Origin: Marinospirillum sp.
Lineage (GTDB): Bacteria > Pseudomonadota > Gammaproteobacteria > Pseudomonadales > Halomonadaceae
Length of the DNA stretch: 15,061 nt
Assembly: GCF_014859565.1 (NCBI RefSeq)
Contig: NZ_JACUUA010000071.1
Coordinates: 1-15,061 of the forward strand
Direction: 5' to 3'
Under the pieces are notes generated by a model that had not been told where the DNA came from, searched no databases, and saw only the letters and a list, made by a program, of their open reading frames with translations. Numbering within the stretch: the stretch's first letter is position 1; every line of letters starts with the position of its first letter. The translations under genes and the position numbers were made by a program. Below are positions 6,898-15,061 of this stretch, piece after piece.

Positions 6898-7824
6898 TCA
6901 GGGTTTTTGTTGGTCTTGTTGCAGGTTGTCGCTGAGCCCTTCGTGAACCTCCACCAGCCGGTCGGCCAGGGCGCTCAGGGTGTTGCTCATCAGGATAAAT
7001 TCGGCATCCAGGGCAATCAGCGGGTCCTGATCCGGGTTCACATCAGCGGCTTCTTCCAGCAGTTGATCAGCAAAACTCAGGGTTTTGATCATCAGGCTGT
7101 CGGTCAGGGTGAAGCTTAGCTGCTCTTGCCAGCTAAGGCGTAACTGGGTGATGCGTTTTCCGGCCTGTAACAGTTGCTGAATTTCATCACTGCTCAGATC
7201 CTGACCCTTGCAGCGCATCACCGCTTTGTCGTCTTCTGCATCACGCAGTTCACAACTGTCCAGCAGCTCAAAATCTTTGGGGGGTTGGTTTTCCACCCAC
7301 TGGGTCATCACCTGTACCGGATTCAACTGGGTATTCAATGGCACCACCGGCAGGCTACCCAGCCCTTCACGCAACAGGTTTAATGCCAGTTCGGCCTGTT
7401 TGTCGGTGGTGGTGTCCATCATGATGCGGTTGTTGTTGCCATCCAGCCACACCCACAGATAACGCGAGCGGGTAAAGGCCTTGGGTAGCAGGGTCAGGCG
7501 CATTTCATCCGCCAGGTTCTGGCGTTCCTTGCGACCAATGCGGCGGTTTTCTGCGGCTTCCAGTGCATCCACCTGCTCTTGCAGTTGTTCACGAACTACG
7601 CTGGATGGCAGGATTTTTTCTTCGATTTTCAGCTTCAGCAGCCAGTGATCACCCTGGCTGTGTACCAGCAGTTTGCCGGCGGATGGAGAAACCCAGCCAG
7701 CCGTGCTTTCTTCCTGACTGGTGCAGGAACGGAAGGGTTTGATGGCAAGGGCTTTTTCCAGAGACTCGCTGTTCCAGGGCTGTTGCGTGCGTGCCTGATA
7801 AATGCGTAAGGCTTTAAACCACAT
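6898..7824 (-). CDS. rdgC: Recombination-associated protein RdgC
   Basis: RdgC is a nucleoid-associated, ring-shaped DNA-binding protein that limits RecA filament formation. The frame extends upstream to 7899, but the family start is MWFKALRIYQ at 7822-7824, which has a good GGAAGGA ribosome-binding site 8 nt upstream. This gives 308 residues against about 303 in E. coli. Recognisable family segments include LLKLKIEEKILPSSVVRE, RRIGRKERQNLADEM and TLLPKAFTRSRYLWVWLD. It is the first gene of the minus-strand group rdgC-acyltransferase-CDF-gloA, with only 14 nt to the next gene. Its upstream region is bounded by the ISAs1-derived element ending at 7904. Confidence 0.95.
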   Translation of the reverse strand: MWFKALRIYQARTQQPWNSESLEKALAIKPFRSCTSQEESTAGWVSPSAGKLLVHSQGDHWLLKLKIEEKILPSSVVREQLQEQVDALEAAENRRIGRKERQNLADEMRLTLLPKAFTRSRYLWVWLDGNNNRIMMDTTTDKQAELALNLLREGLGSLPVVPLNTQLNPVQVMTQWVENQPPKDFELLDSCELRDAEDDKAVMRCKGQDLSSDEIQQLLQAGKRITQLRLSWQEQLSFTLTDSLMIKTLSFADQLLEEAADVNPDQDPLIALDAEFILMSNTLSALADRLVEVHEGLSDNLQQDQQKP

Positions 7825-7832
7825 TAAAAAAA

Positions 7833-7839
7833 TCCTTCC
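7833..7839 (-). promoter_or_regulatory. Ribosome-binding site that decides the rdgC start
   Basis: Minus-strand GGAAGGA, 8 nt before the ATG at 7824. It supports the MWFK start rather than the 25-codon upstream extension. Confidence 0.7.
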
Positions 7840-7855
7840 AGTCAGTGAGCCGGGT

Positions 7856-7884
7856 ATTATCCCTGATCCTGAAGTGGGAAGCCA
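7856..7884 (-). promoter_or_regulatory. Candidate rdgC promoter
   Basis: On the minus strand TGGCTT (plus 7879-7884) and GATAAT (plus 7856-7861) are 17 nt apart. The -10 is good (5 of 6) and the -35 is weak. If real, the neighbouring miniature insertion element ends about 20 bp upstream of the -35. Confidence 0.3.
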
Positions 7885-7903
7885 TACAAAGCAAGGCACC
7901 TAT

Positions 7904-7921
7904 CAGGGCAATTGGGCTTAA
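7904..7921 (+). repeat. Left terminal inverted repeat of the ISAs1-derived element
   Basis: An 18-bp end beginning CAGGG that matches the inverted copy at 8155-8172 with two mismatches. Confidence 0.8.
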
Positions 7922-8158
7922 TGGTGGGTGCCAAATCAAATGAAATCACGGCGATTCCCAAGCTGTTAAAGCTGTTAAAGCTGTTAAAGCTGTTAAAGCT
8001 GCTGAATCTGGAGGGTGCCATCGTGACCATTGACGCCATGGGCTGCCAGAAGGAGATTGCCGGGCAGATTGTTGAGCGCCAAGGTGAGTGTAAAAACAAA
8101 GCGAGCTAAAGCAGGTTGGGACAAGGACTATCTGCTCAAGCTACTGGGCATCAATTAA
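7912..8158 (+). pseudogene. ISAs1-family transposase remnant, internally deleted and frameshifted
   Basis: The reading frame starts inside the left terminal repeat, already in the middle of the transposase ([10 protein letters not shown]), and continues through [28 protein letters not shown]. It then jumps to the protein's C-terminal end, which is readable in another frame as [21 protein letters not shown] with a TAA stop at 8156-8158. The N-terminal part and most of the catalytic C-terminal half are missing. An in-frame expansion of a 9-bp unit adds extra LLK repeats where relatives, as I recall, have a single LLxLL. It is not expected to be active. The first-frame peptide ends at 8109. Confidence 0.85.
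7960..8001 (+). repeat. 9-bp tandem repeat (AAGCTGTTA) inside the transposase remnant
   Basis: Four exact copies of AAGCTGTTA at 7960-7995 followed by a partial copy AAGCTG. In frame it encodes K-L-L repeated. Slippage expansion within a dead transposase is the simplest explanation. Confidence 0.95.
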
Positions 8159-8172
8159 GCCTGATTGCCCTG
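8155..8172 (-). repeat. Right terminal inverted repeat of the ISAs1-derived element
   Basis: An 18-bp inverted copy of 7904-7921. It includes the last bases of the transposase stop codon. Confidence 0.8.
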
Positions 8173-8188
8173 CCTTTTTATCAGGATG

Positions 8189-8219
8189 GCTCTGACCGCA
8201 TACCAGGATGAGTCAGAGC
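8189..8219. repeat. Inverted repeat downstream of aceA
   Basis: GCTCTGAC (8189-8196) and GTCAGAGC (8212-8219) form a perfect 8-bp stem with a 15-nt loop, 15 nt past the aceA stop. There is no T-run on the minus strand, so it is not a standard intrinsic terminator. It may stabilise the aceA mRNA 3' end. Confidence 0.5.
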
Positions 8220-8234
8220 ACGTCCCTTGTCAGC

Positions 8235-9830
8235 TTAGCCGAACTGGTTGGAGGTGTTTTTGGCACCACCGGCTTTTAGAGCGGCTTCACCCGCGTAGTA
8301 TTCCTTGTGATCATCACCAATGTCGGAACCGGACATGTTCTGGTGTTTCACACAGGCGATACCCTGACGGATTTCTTTACGCTGTACGCCTTCGACGTAG
8401 CCCAGCATACCGGCTTCACCGAAGTACTCTTTTGCCAGGTTGTCTACAGACAGGGCAGTAGTGTGGTAAGTCGGCAGTGTAATCAGGTGGTGGAACACGT
8501 TGGCTTCACGTGAACAATCCGCCTGGAAAGTACGTACACGCGCATCCGCTTCTGCAGACAGTTCGGTAGCATCGTACTTGGCATTCATCAGATCAGCACG
8601 GTCATAGGCAGCAACATCTTTGCCCTGCTCAACCCAGGTATCAAACACCTGCTGACGGAAGTTCAGCGTCCAGTTGAAAGAAGGTGAGTTGTTGTAAACC
8701 AGTTTTGCGTCTGGATGTACTTTACGCACTTCGTTCATCATATCGCGGATTTCGTGAACGGTCGGAACAGCTGTTTCGATCCACAGCAGGTCAGCACCGG
8801 CATTAATTGCTTCAACACAGTCAAATACACAACGCTCGTGACCAGTGCCTTCACGGAACTGATACAGACCAGAAGCCAGACGCTTCGGACGCACCAGCTG
8901 ACCATCACGGCTGATCAGAACATCACCTGGATTGGTGTCTTCAGGAGCCACAACCTCAACATCCAGGTAGGAGTTGTAGATGTCGCCTTGATCGCCTGGC
9001 TCACGTACAACAGCGATTTCTTTGGTCAGACCGGCACCTTCAGAGTCGGTACGGGCAACAATCACACCATCATCAACACCCAGCTCCAGGAAAGCGTAAC
9101 GCAGGGCACGCAGTTTGGCGTGGAAGTCATTGTGAGGAACGGTGACTTTACCGTCCTGGTGACCACACTGCTTTTCGTCAGCGACCTGGTTTTCGATCTG
9201 CAGGCAGCAAGCGCCGGCTTCGATCATTTTCTTGGCCAGCAGGTAGGTGGCTTCTGCGTTCCCAAAACCGGCATCAATGTCGGCAATAATTGGCACTACG
9301 TGGGTCTGGTGGTTGTTGATTTGATTTTGAATTTCAGCTTCTTTAGCGGCATCACCCGCTTCACGGGCTTTGTCCAACTCGCGGAACAGGCCGCCCAGCT
9401 CACGGGCATCTGCCTGGCGCAGGAATTTGTAGAGCTCTTCAACCAGATCAGCAACCACAGTTTTTTCGTGCATGGACTGGTCTGGCAGTGGACCGAACTC
9501 AGAACGCAGGGCTGCAACCATCCAGCCAGACAGGTAGAGGTACTTGCGCTCGGTAGTGCCAAAATGCTTCTTGATGGAAATCAGCTTCTGCTGGCCGACA
9601 AAACCGTGCCAGCAACCCAGTGACTGGGTGTATTTGGTTTTGTCCTTGTCGAACTCAGCCATGTCGCGGCGCATGATGCCAGCGGTGTAACGCGCAATAT
9701 CCAGACCGGTCTTGAATTTGTTCTGAGCACGCATACGTGCAACGTATTCAGGGTTGATCGCATCCCAGGCAGAACCGTTCTTTGCCTTCAGTGTTGCGAC
9801 TGTATCAATGTCTTTCTGGTAAGTTGACAT
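8235..9830 (-). CDS. aceA: Isocitrate lyase (long, KQCGH-type)
   Basis: Splits isocitrate into glyoxylate and succinate, the first step of the glyoxylate shunt used for growth on acetate and fatty acids. The catalytic loop is D-E-K220-Q-C222-G-H224, the KQCGH variant typical of the longer Pseudomonas-type enzyme rather than the KKCGH of E. coli. Other family segments are IIADIDAGFGN, QIENQ, ARTDSEGAG and NNSPSFNW. I chose the ATG at 9828-9830 (MSTYQKDIDT), which has AGAGGA 6 nt upstream; an in-frame extension of seven codons is rejected. This gives 531 residues, the size expected for this subfamily. The 163-nt upstream gap probably holds its own promoter; TTGTAT-N17-CATGAT is a weak candidate. 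No malate synthase gene is in the window. Confidence 0.97.
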   Translation of the reverse strand: MSTYQKDIDTVATLKAKNGSAWDAINPEYVARMRAQNKFKTGLDIARYTAGIMRRDMAEFDKDKTKYTQSLGCWHGFVGQQKLISIKKHFGTTERKYLYLSGWMVAALRSEFGPLPDQSMHEKTVVADLVEELYKFLRQADARELGGLFRELDKAREAGDAAKEAEIQNQINNHQTHVVPIIADIDAGFGNAEATYLLAKKMIEAGACCLQIENQVADEKQCGHQDGKVTVPHNDFHAKLRALRYAFLELGVDDGVIVARTDSEGAGLTKEIAVVREPGDQGDIYNSYLDVEVVAPEDTNPGDVLISRDGQLVRPKRLASGLYQFREGTGHERCVFDCVEAINAGADLLWIETAVPTVHEIRDMMNEVRKVHPDAKLVYNNSPSFNWTLNFRQQVFDTWVEQGKDVAAYDRADLMNAKYDATELSAEADARVRTFQADCSREANVFHHLITLPTYHTTALSVDNLAKEYFGEAGMLGYVEGVQRKEIRQGIACVKHQNMSGSDIGDDHKEYYAGEAALKAGGAKNTSNQFG

Positions 9831-9836
9831 GCTTTT

Positions 9837-9842
9837 TCCTCT
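9837..9842 (-). promoter_or_regulatory. Ribosome-binding site that decides the aceA start
   Basis: Minus-strand AGAGGA, 6 nt before the ATG at 9830. It excludes the seven-codon upstream extension. Confidence 0.7.
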
Positions 9843-9993
9843 ACAAAACAACTGCTGGTTTATTGGCCGCCACGCTTAACTTGTGTGGTTGCCAAGCGTT
9901 TGGTGCGGTGCATCATGCCCCAGCAAGGATTGATATACAAATAGGCATTAGTCGGGGGATTTTGGTTGTAATATGACTACACGGATAATAAAA

Positions 9994-10980
9994 CTACAAA
10001 CTCTGGGTTTGCAGTGATTTTACCGTTTCTGACTTTTGCCAGTTTAATTTAAAGACCTGTGCAATACGGTAAGCTTCCCGATGTTCTGCAGTATACAGCT
10101 CGGCACAGAGTTCCTGATGGTGAGGCCACCACAATAAGTGGCGTTCATCAATCAGCATAAAAGCCTGTTGTGCAGGTCGGTAGAGGGGGTGTGACTGACG
10201 GATTTCAATATGACTGGGTGCACGTTGATGAAGTTTTAACAGTGCACCGCCTTGACGAGAAAACTGGCGAGTCTCGCCCAGCAGCCATTGCACCTTGCTG
10301 TGCTGGTGCCTTCTACCCAGCGCCAGCAGGGGATTAAGGGCTGCTTCATCAAACCATTTATCCATATAAGCTGGTGTTTCCAGCGCAAAACTGCGTCTTG
10401 CCTGCTGAATTAATACTCGGATACAGAGCTGCAGTTGCTGGTGTCCATGAATACGAAGTTGCTGAGTATTCTCTAGTGCATCAAGTAACTCTTCTTCGGT
10501 CACTTCACTGTCTTGCTGGAGATCATTACCCAGCTGCATCTCCATGGGCAAGTGAGGAATACTGACTTCCATGTACTCTTCACCCGCTACCTTGAATCCC
10601 AGTTTCAGATAAAAACTCAGGGCTGAGATCTGGGCATTCAGTGTCACTCTTTTTAAACCTGAGCGACGGCAGTGTTCCAGCACTCGCTGCATGATTTTTT
10701 TACCCAAACCCTTACCACGCACGGCTTTTAATACTGCCAGCCGTCCAATACTGCCCTGGCTGGTCAGGCGGGCAGTAGCAACTGGTCGGTCATTCAGCAG
10801 CAGCAGGAAGTGTTCACTGAGTGCATCTTCCGCATCCCACTCTTCGTCGGACGGAATTTGCTGTTCTTCAATGAAGACCTTCTGACGCACCCGCTTGCTG
10901 TCATCCCCAAGCTGATCCCAGCCACCCTGACGGGCACTTAGGCGTAGTCCTTTATTCTGGCTGGTATCACTTGTGCTCAT
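9994..10980 (-). CDS. GNAT-family N-acetyltransferase fused to an uncharacterised C-terminal domain
   Basis: Residues about 10-150 form a GNAT domain of the ElaA-like type. RQKVFIEEQQIP and the acetyl-CoA loop V87-RGKGLG93 (the RxxGxG motif) are clear, followed by ALSFYLKLGFKVAGEEYMEVSIPH. Residues about 165-320 form a second domain of unknown function (RRSFALETPAY..KWFD, HSKVQWLLGE, HPLYRPAQQAFMLIDERHLLWWP). The HxxLYRPAQQAFMLIDERHLL stretch is reminiscent of phospholipase-D-like folds, but no HKD motif is present, so that resemblance is speculative. Fusions of this layout occur next to roxA in other Gammaproteobacteria, as I recall. It follows roxA by 47 nt and is probably the last gene of the purB-roxA operon. 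Confidence 0.85.
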   Translation of the reverse strand: MSTSDTSQNKGLRLSARQGGWDQLGDDSKRVRQKVFIEEQQIPSDEEWDAEDALSEHFLLLLNDRPVATARLTSQGSIGRLAVLKAVRGKGLGKKIMQRVLEHCRRSGLKRVTLNAQISALSFYLKLGFKVAGEEYMEVSIPHLPMEMQLGNDLQQDSEVTEEELLDALENTQQLRIHGHQQLQLCIRVLIQQARRSFALETPAYMDKWFDEAALNPLLALGRRHQHSKVQWLLGETRQFSRQGGALLKLHQRAPSHIEIRQSHPLYRPAQQAFMLIDERHLLWWPHHQELCAELYTAEHREAYRIAQVFKLNWQKSETVKSLQTQSL

Positions 10981-11027
10981 ACTGCGTCATCCTGAGTGCT
11001 GGGTTAGGTTTGACTGCTGCTGGTGTT

Positions 11028-12245
11028 TTAATGCAAGGGTTGTTCGTCTCCAGCATCCTCGTCCAGCAGGTAGATACTGCCCTGATTGATCAGATGCAGC
11101 AGTAATGTTGCGGACTCGGAGTTATGTAAAGCTAGTTTAATGAATTGTGTGTCAAAGGTGAACCGTCGGCACAGATCTTCAATCCAAGGTTGTAGAGATG
11201 CAGAGTAGAACCAGGCTTCACCGTCAGCAAATAACCACTGACCTTCTGCTGCAGAGCGGAAGGCCAGACGACTGCCTTCACTGACGGCCAGCAGGTTTTC
11301 TGTTGCTTCAGCGTATTCAATCAGCTCGTTGAGAGTGGCTGTTGTCCAGTCTGTATCCTGAGGAATCAACTGGTCTGCGTATTTGGTTTGTGTCATGGCA
11401 CGACCAAACCATTCACTCAGTGCAGCAGGGCTGTTGATCACCTGTTGCAACAGCTTTTGCAGGCGCTCCAGAGCAGCATCATCAATTTCTGCGGTATGGC
11501 GCGGCAGGGTTAGATCGGCATCGGTGTAACGCTGGTCTTCTCTCAAGCGTTCACCAATAAAATCAGCGGCACCACAAAGGGCTTCTTCGGCACTCAAGGC
11601 ACGGAAACCCACCGACCAGGTGGTGCAATCCTCACTTAGTGATGTGCCCCAGTGCGCCAGCTGAGGTGGTAAATACAATAGATCACCCGGCTCCAGCACC
11701 CAGTCCTGTTCTGGATTGGCTTGGAAGTCCGTCAGGATTTTCAGGCGTGTATTTGGCAGTAATGGGGTGGATTCATCACAAAATTGCCCCAGTCGCCAGC
11801 GGCGCTGGCCGGATGCCTGGAGTAAAAAAACATCATAATAGTCAATATGCGGGCCAACACTGCCGCCGATCGGTGCATAACTGATCATCACATCATCCAT
11901 CCGCCAACGTGGCAGGAAGTCAAAGTGCTGCAACACAGCGCCAACTTCAGGTAATAAATGATCCACCGCCTGTACCAACAGCGTCCAGTTTTCTTCCGGC
12001 AGGGTTTCAAAAAAACTTTCTTCGAATGGGCCGTTAAAGGCCTGCCAGGGACCATCCGATCCCTGCTCCATCACAATTCTGGATTCTACTGTTTCTTCCA
12101 GCGCCAGACCGGCCAATTCATCAATATCCAGTGGGGGTATAAAACCGGGCAGGGCCTGACGAATCAGCAGGGGTTTTTTCTGCCAGTAATCGCGCAGAAA
12201 GTCTTCACGGCTGATGGAACCCAGAATTGAGAGGGATGTAGTCAT
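11028..12245 (-). CDS. roxA: Ribosomal protein uL16 3-hydroxylase RoxA (JmjC/cupin oxygenase)
   Basis: A 2-oxoglutarate- and Fe(II)-dependent oxygenase; the E. coli homologue YcfD/RoxA hydroxylates an arginine of ribosomal protein uL16. The iron-binding triad is visible as H133-x-D135 (in VGPHIDYYDVF) and H198 (in QLAHWG). The DYWQKKPLLIRQA N-terminus, FLPRWRMDDVMISYA and PGDLLYLPPQ segments are typical. I chose the ATG at 12243-12245 (MTTSLSILGS), one nucleotide after the purB stop. This gives 405 residues against about 373 in E. coli; the extra length lies in the C-terminal winged-helix half. Tight spacing to purB indicates co-transcription and translational coupling. Confidence 0.92.
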   Translation of the reverse strand: MTTSLSILGSISREDFLRDYWQKKPLLIRQALPGFIPPLDIDELAGLALEETVESRIVMEQGSDGPWQAFNGPFEESFFETLPEENWTLLVQAVDHLLPEVGAVLQHFDFLPRWRMDDVMISYAPIGGSVGPHIDYYDVFLLQASGQRRWRLGQFCDESTPLLPNTRLKILTDFQANPEQDWVLEPGDLLYLPPQLAHWGTSLSEDCTTWSVGFRALSAEEALCGAADFIGERLREDQRYTDADLTLPRHTAEIDDAALERLQKLLQQVINSPAALSEWFGRAMTQTKYADQLIPQDTDWTTATLNELIEYAEATENLLAVSEGSRLAFRSAAEGQWLFADGEAWFYSASLQPWIEDLCRRFTFDTQFIKLALHNSESATLLLHLINQGSIYLLDEDAGDEQPLH

Positions 12246-12246
12246 G

Positions 12247-14303
<2,057 letters not shown>

Positions 14304-14321
14304 CAGATTTTGCGCGAGAAA

Positions 14322-14342
14322 CCCCGTACTTTTAGTGCGGGG
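14322..14342. repeat. Hairpin at the hflD-proximal end of the iscB element
   Basis: CCCCGTACT (14322-14330), loop TTT and AGTGCGGGG (14334-14342) form a 9-bp stem. As plus-strand RNA or ssDNA the sixth pair is a T/U-G wobble; on the minus strand it is a C-A mismatch. Read on the minus strand it is followed by TTTCTC, so it might also end iscB transcription weakly. Confidence 0.75.
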
Positions 14343-14399
14343 AGGAAGAGCGCGGCATCGGCAGAGGCCTTGTTCTCCTATGTTGTTCTCGCTCCTCCT

Positions 14400-15061
14400 T
14401 TAGTTTTGGGTTGAAATCTGGTGATAGCCATAGCCATCACCGCGTTGAATGATTCGACAGTATTTCCAGCCGATGCCCTGAATAATCTGATCAGGCATCT
14501 GGATGTTAAAACTGCCGCTTTTCCTGATGGCTACTCGACCCACATGCACGCCAGCTTTCTTGCCGGTGGCAACCTCGGCTTTCACCAGATCACCGGTTTT
14601 GAAGCCGTGAATGCTTTTCTCGCGCATCAGGTACCCACGCGGGAAGCCAAAGCGATCCAGTCGGGTGCGCTGGTAGCTGCCTCGCCCTGTGGCTTTTATC
14701 TCTAACGTGGGGCACTGCCAGTCGGCCAGTGAGTCCACTACGCCAACACAGGAGGCATCCAGCGCATGAGTCTTTGGAATACCAAGCTGGCTGCGATTGA
14801 ATTTTGTTTGGCCGCCGGTGCCGGTTTTGACCGATAGGCCGGTTTCCTTTAAGGCATTGAATAGCGCCCAGCGGGTAGCGTTCACCGCAGCGGCATCTTT
14901 CAGCGGTATTTTGCATTGTTTCAGCACACGCTCTAACTGCTTATCCGCCGACTTGCCATTCTTCTTCAGGCGTTTTTTCAGGCCTTTGTCCTGCTGGAGA
15001 AACACCTCAATCGGCAGGTTATCTTTGGCTTGATTGCAAGGATGGCAAGCCAGGGTCAGGT
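14400..15061 (-). CDS. iscB: IscB, RNA-guided HNH/RuvC endonuclease (C-terminal 219 residues; 5' end beyond window)
   Basis: IscB is the RNA-guided nuclease of OMEGA systems and is related to the ancestor of Cas9. A GTG at 15003-15005 looks like a start, but the frame stays open to 15061, and the extra 18 codons (LTLACHPCNQAKDNLPIE) are the conserved end of the IscB HNH domain, so the gene is partial. In visible numbering, the HNH part has C5-H-P-C8-N9-Q-A-K12. A linker and RuvC-III follow, with ATRWALFNALKETGL at about 62-76 and H98-A-L-D101 in KTHALDASCVG; H and D are the expected RuvC-III residues. The C-terminal domain starts near GRGSYQRTRLDRFGFPRGYL and ends GDGYGYHQI, matching the target-motif-interacting region of IscB. 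Nothing visible is broken. The PLMP domain, RuvC-I and II, bridge helix and first half of HNH are off-window. Confidence 0.92.
   Translation of the reverse strand, partial: LTLACHPCNQAKDNLPIEVFLQQDKGLKKRLKKNGKSADKQLERVLKQCKIPLKDAAAVNATRWALFNALKETGLSVKTGTGGQTKFNRSQLGIPKTHALDASCVGVVDSLADWQCPTLEIKATGRGSYQRTRLDRFGFPRGYLMREKSIHGFKTGDLVKAEVATGKKAGVHVGRVAIRKSGSFNIQMPDQIIQGIGWKYCRIIQRGDGYGYHQISTQN

Larger units (their letters stand above)
7904..8172 (+). mobile_element. 269-bp miniature element derived from an ISAs1-family insertion sequence
   Basis: The left end CAGGGCAATTGGGCTTAA (7904-7921) matches the reverse complement of the right end TTAAGCCTGATTGCCCTG (8155-8172) at 16 of 18 positions. The ends flank a transposase remnant with the ISAs1-family signature KSNEITAIP...[14 protein letters not shown] and the family C-terminal segment AGWDKDYLLKLL. 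The element therefore looks like a complete IS that lost most of its interior by deletion but kept both termini, that is, a MITE-like, non-autonomous form. I find no exact 8-10 bp target duplication (flanks GCACCTAT and CCTTTTTA), so the insertion is old or the duplication has decayed. It lies between rdgC and aceA. Confidence 0.8.
14304..15061 (-). mobile_element. IscB-carrying (OMEGA) mobile element, right end only, truncated by the window edge
   Basis: Everything between the hflD start and the window end belongs to an iscB gene plus its 3' flank. IscB genes travel with IS200/IS605-like (ISC) transposons, usually without a transposase. A hairpin at 14322-14342 lies about 20 nt before hflD and resembles the subterminal hairpins at the ends of such elements. 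The exact boundary lies somewhere in 14300-14321 and cannot be set without an empty-site comparison. The left end, the N-terminal part of iscB and the omega RNA, which is encoded just upstream of iscB, are outside the window to the right. Confidence 0.7.

Noticed and set aside
7825..7899. An N-terminal extension of RdgC by 25 residues.
   Set aside because: The family begins MWFK, and a strong ribosome-binding site lies just before that ATG; the extension would cover the promoter region.
7960..8001. Short direct repeats as a possible CRISPR array or regulatory iterons.
   Set aside because: The units are 9 bp, contiguous without spacers, in frame within a transposase remnant; this is a microsatellite-like expansion.
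7857..8099. A minus-strand frame across the ISAs1-derived element with repeated FNS residues.
   Set aside because: It is the antisense reading of the 9-bp repeat; the sense strand encodes recognisable transposase segments.
8189..8219. The inverted repeat after aceA as an intrinsic terminator.
   Set aside because: On the minus strand it is followed by CATCCTGATAAAAAGG with no T-run, and the loop is long.
8715..9623. A long plus-strand open frame (about 302 codons) inside aceA.
   Set aside because: It is antisense to a clearly coding isocitrate lyase gene, has no recognisable domain, and arises from codon bias in aceA.
14400..15005. A complete 201-residue protein starting at a GTG (15003-15005).
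   Set aside because: The upstream codons encode conserved HNH residues in the same frame, so the GTG is an internal valine codon of a larger iscB gene.

Overview
The window comes from a gammaproteobacterial chromosome. The gene content and order suggest an aerobic, probably marine member of the Oceanospirillales/Pseudomonadales side. The order hflD-purB-roxA-GNAT-aceA matches, from memory, the trmU-to-aceA neighbourhood of Pseudomonas. The isocitrate lyase is the 531-residue KQCGH type, and cysQ-nudE diverges from yrfG-hslR-hslO. Genus-level assignment is not possible from the sequence alone.

Layout. (1) 79-1474, minus strand: nudE then cysQ, overlapping by 8 nt (nucleotide clean-up). (2) 1639-3611, plus strand: yrfG-hslR-hslO, a tight operon with a HAD nucleotidase and two heat-shock proteins, Hsp15 (ribosome rescue) and Hsp33 (redox chaperone). 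(3) 3612-3957: a non-genic stretch with an unidentified, possibly decayed antisense reading frame, then a consensus promoter overlapped by a 12-bp palindrome that drives an elongator tRNA-Met (3958-4034). (4) 4111-7824, minus strand: rdgC, a glycerolipid acyltransferase, a long cation-diffusion-facilitator transporter and gloA, closely spaced or overlapping and probably co-transcribed. (5) 7904-8172: a 269-bp miniature derivative of an ISAs1-family insertion sequence with nearly perfect 18-bp terminal inverted repeats and an internally deleted transposase remnant. (6) 8235-14303, minus strand: hflD, purB, roxA, a GNAT fusion protein and aceA. (7) 14304-15061, minus strand: the 3' end of an iscB gene, encoding an RNA-guided nuclease of the OMEGA family that is related to the ancestor of Cas9. 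It is cut by the right edge of the window and sits directly upstream of hflD, where mnmA would normally be.

How the genes fit together. Most of the window is conserved housekeeping: purine synthesis, tRNA and ribosome modification or rescue, the glyoxylate shunt, methylglyoxal detoxification and recombination control. The accessory signal lies in two mobile insertions that interrupt otherwise syntenic stretches. The IscB element is the most notable: its reading frame stays open through the window edge, and the right part of the HNH domain, the RuvC-III HxxD motif and the C-terminal domain are all visible. Its omega RNA would lie outside the window to the right. The ISAs1-derived miniature element is the second.
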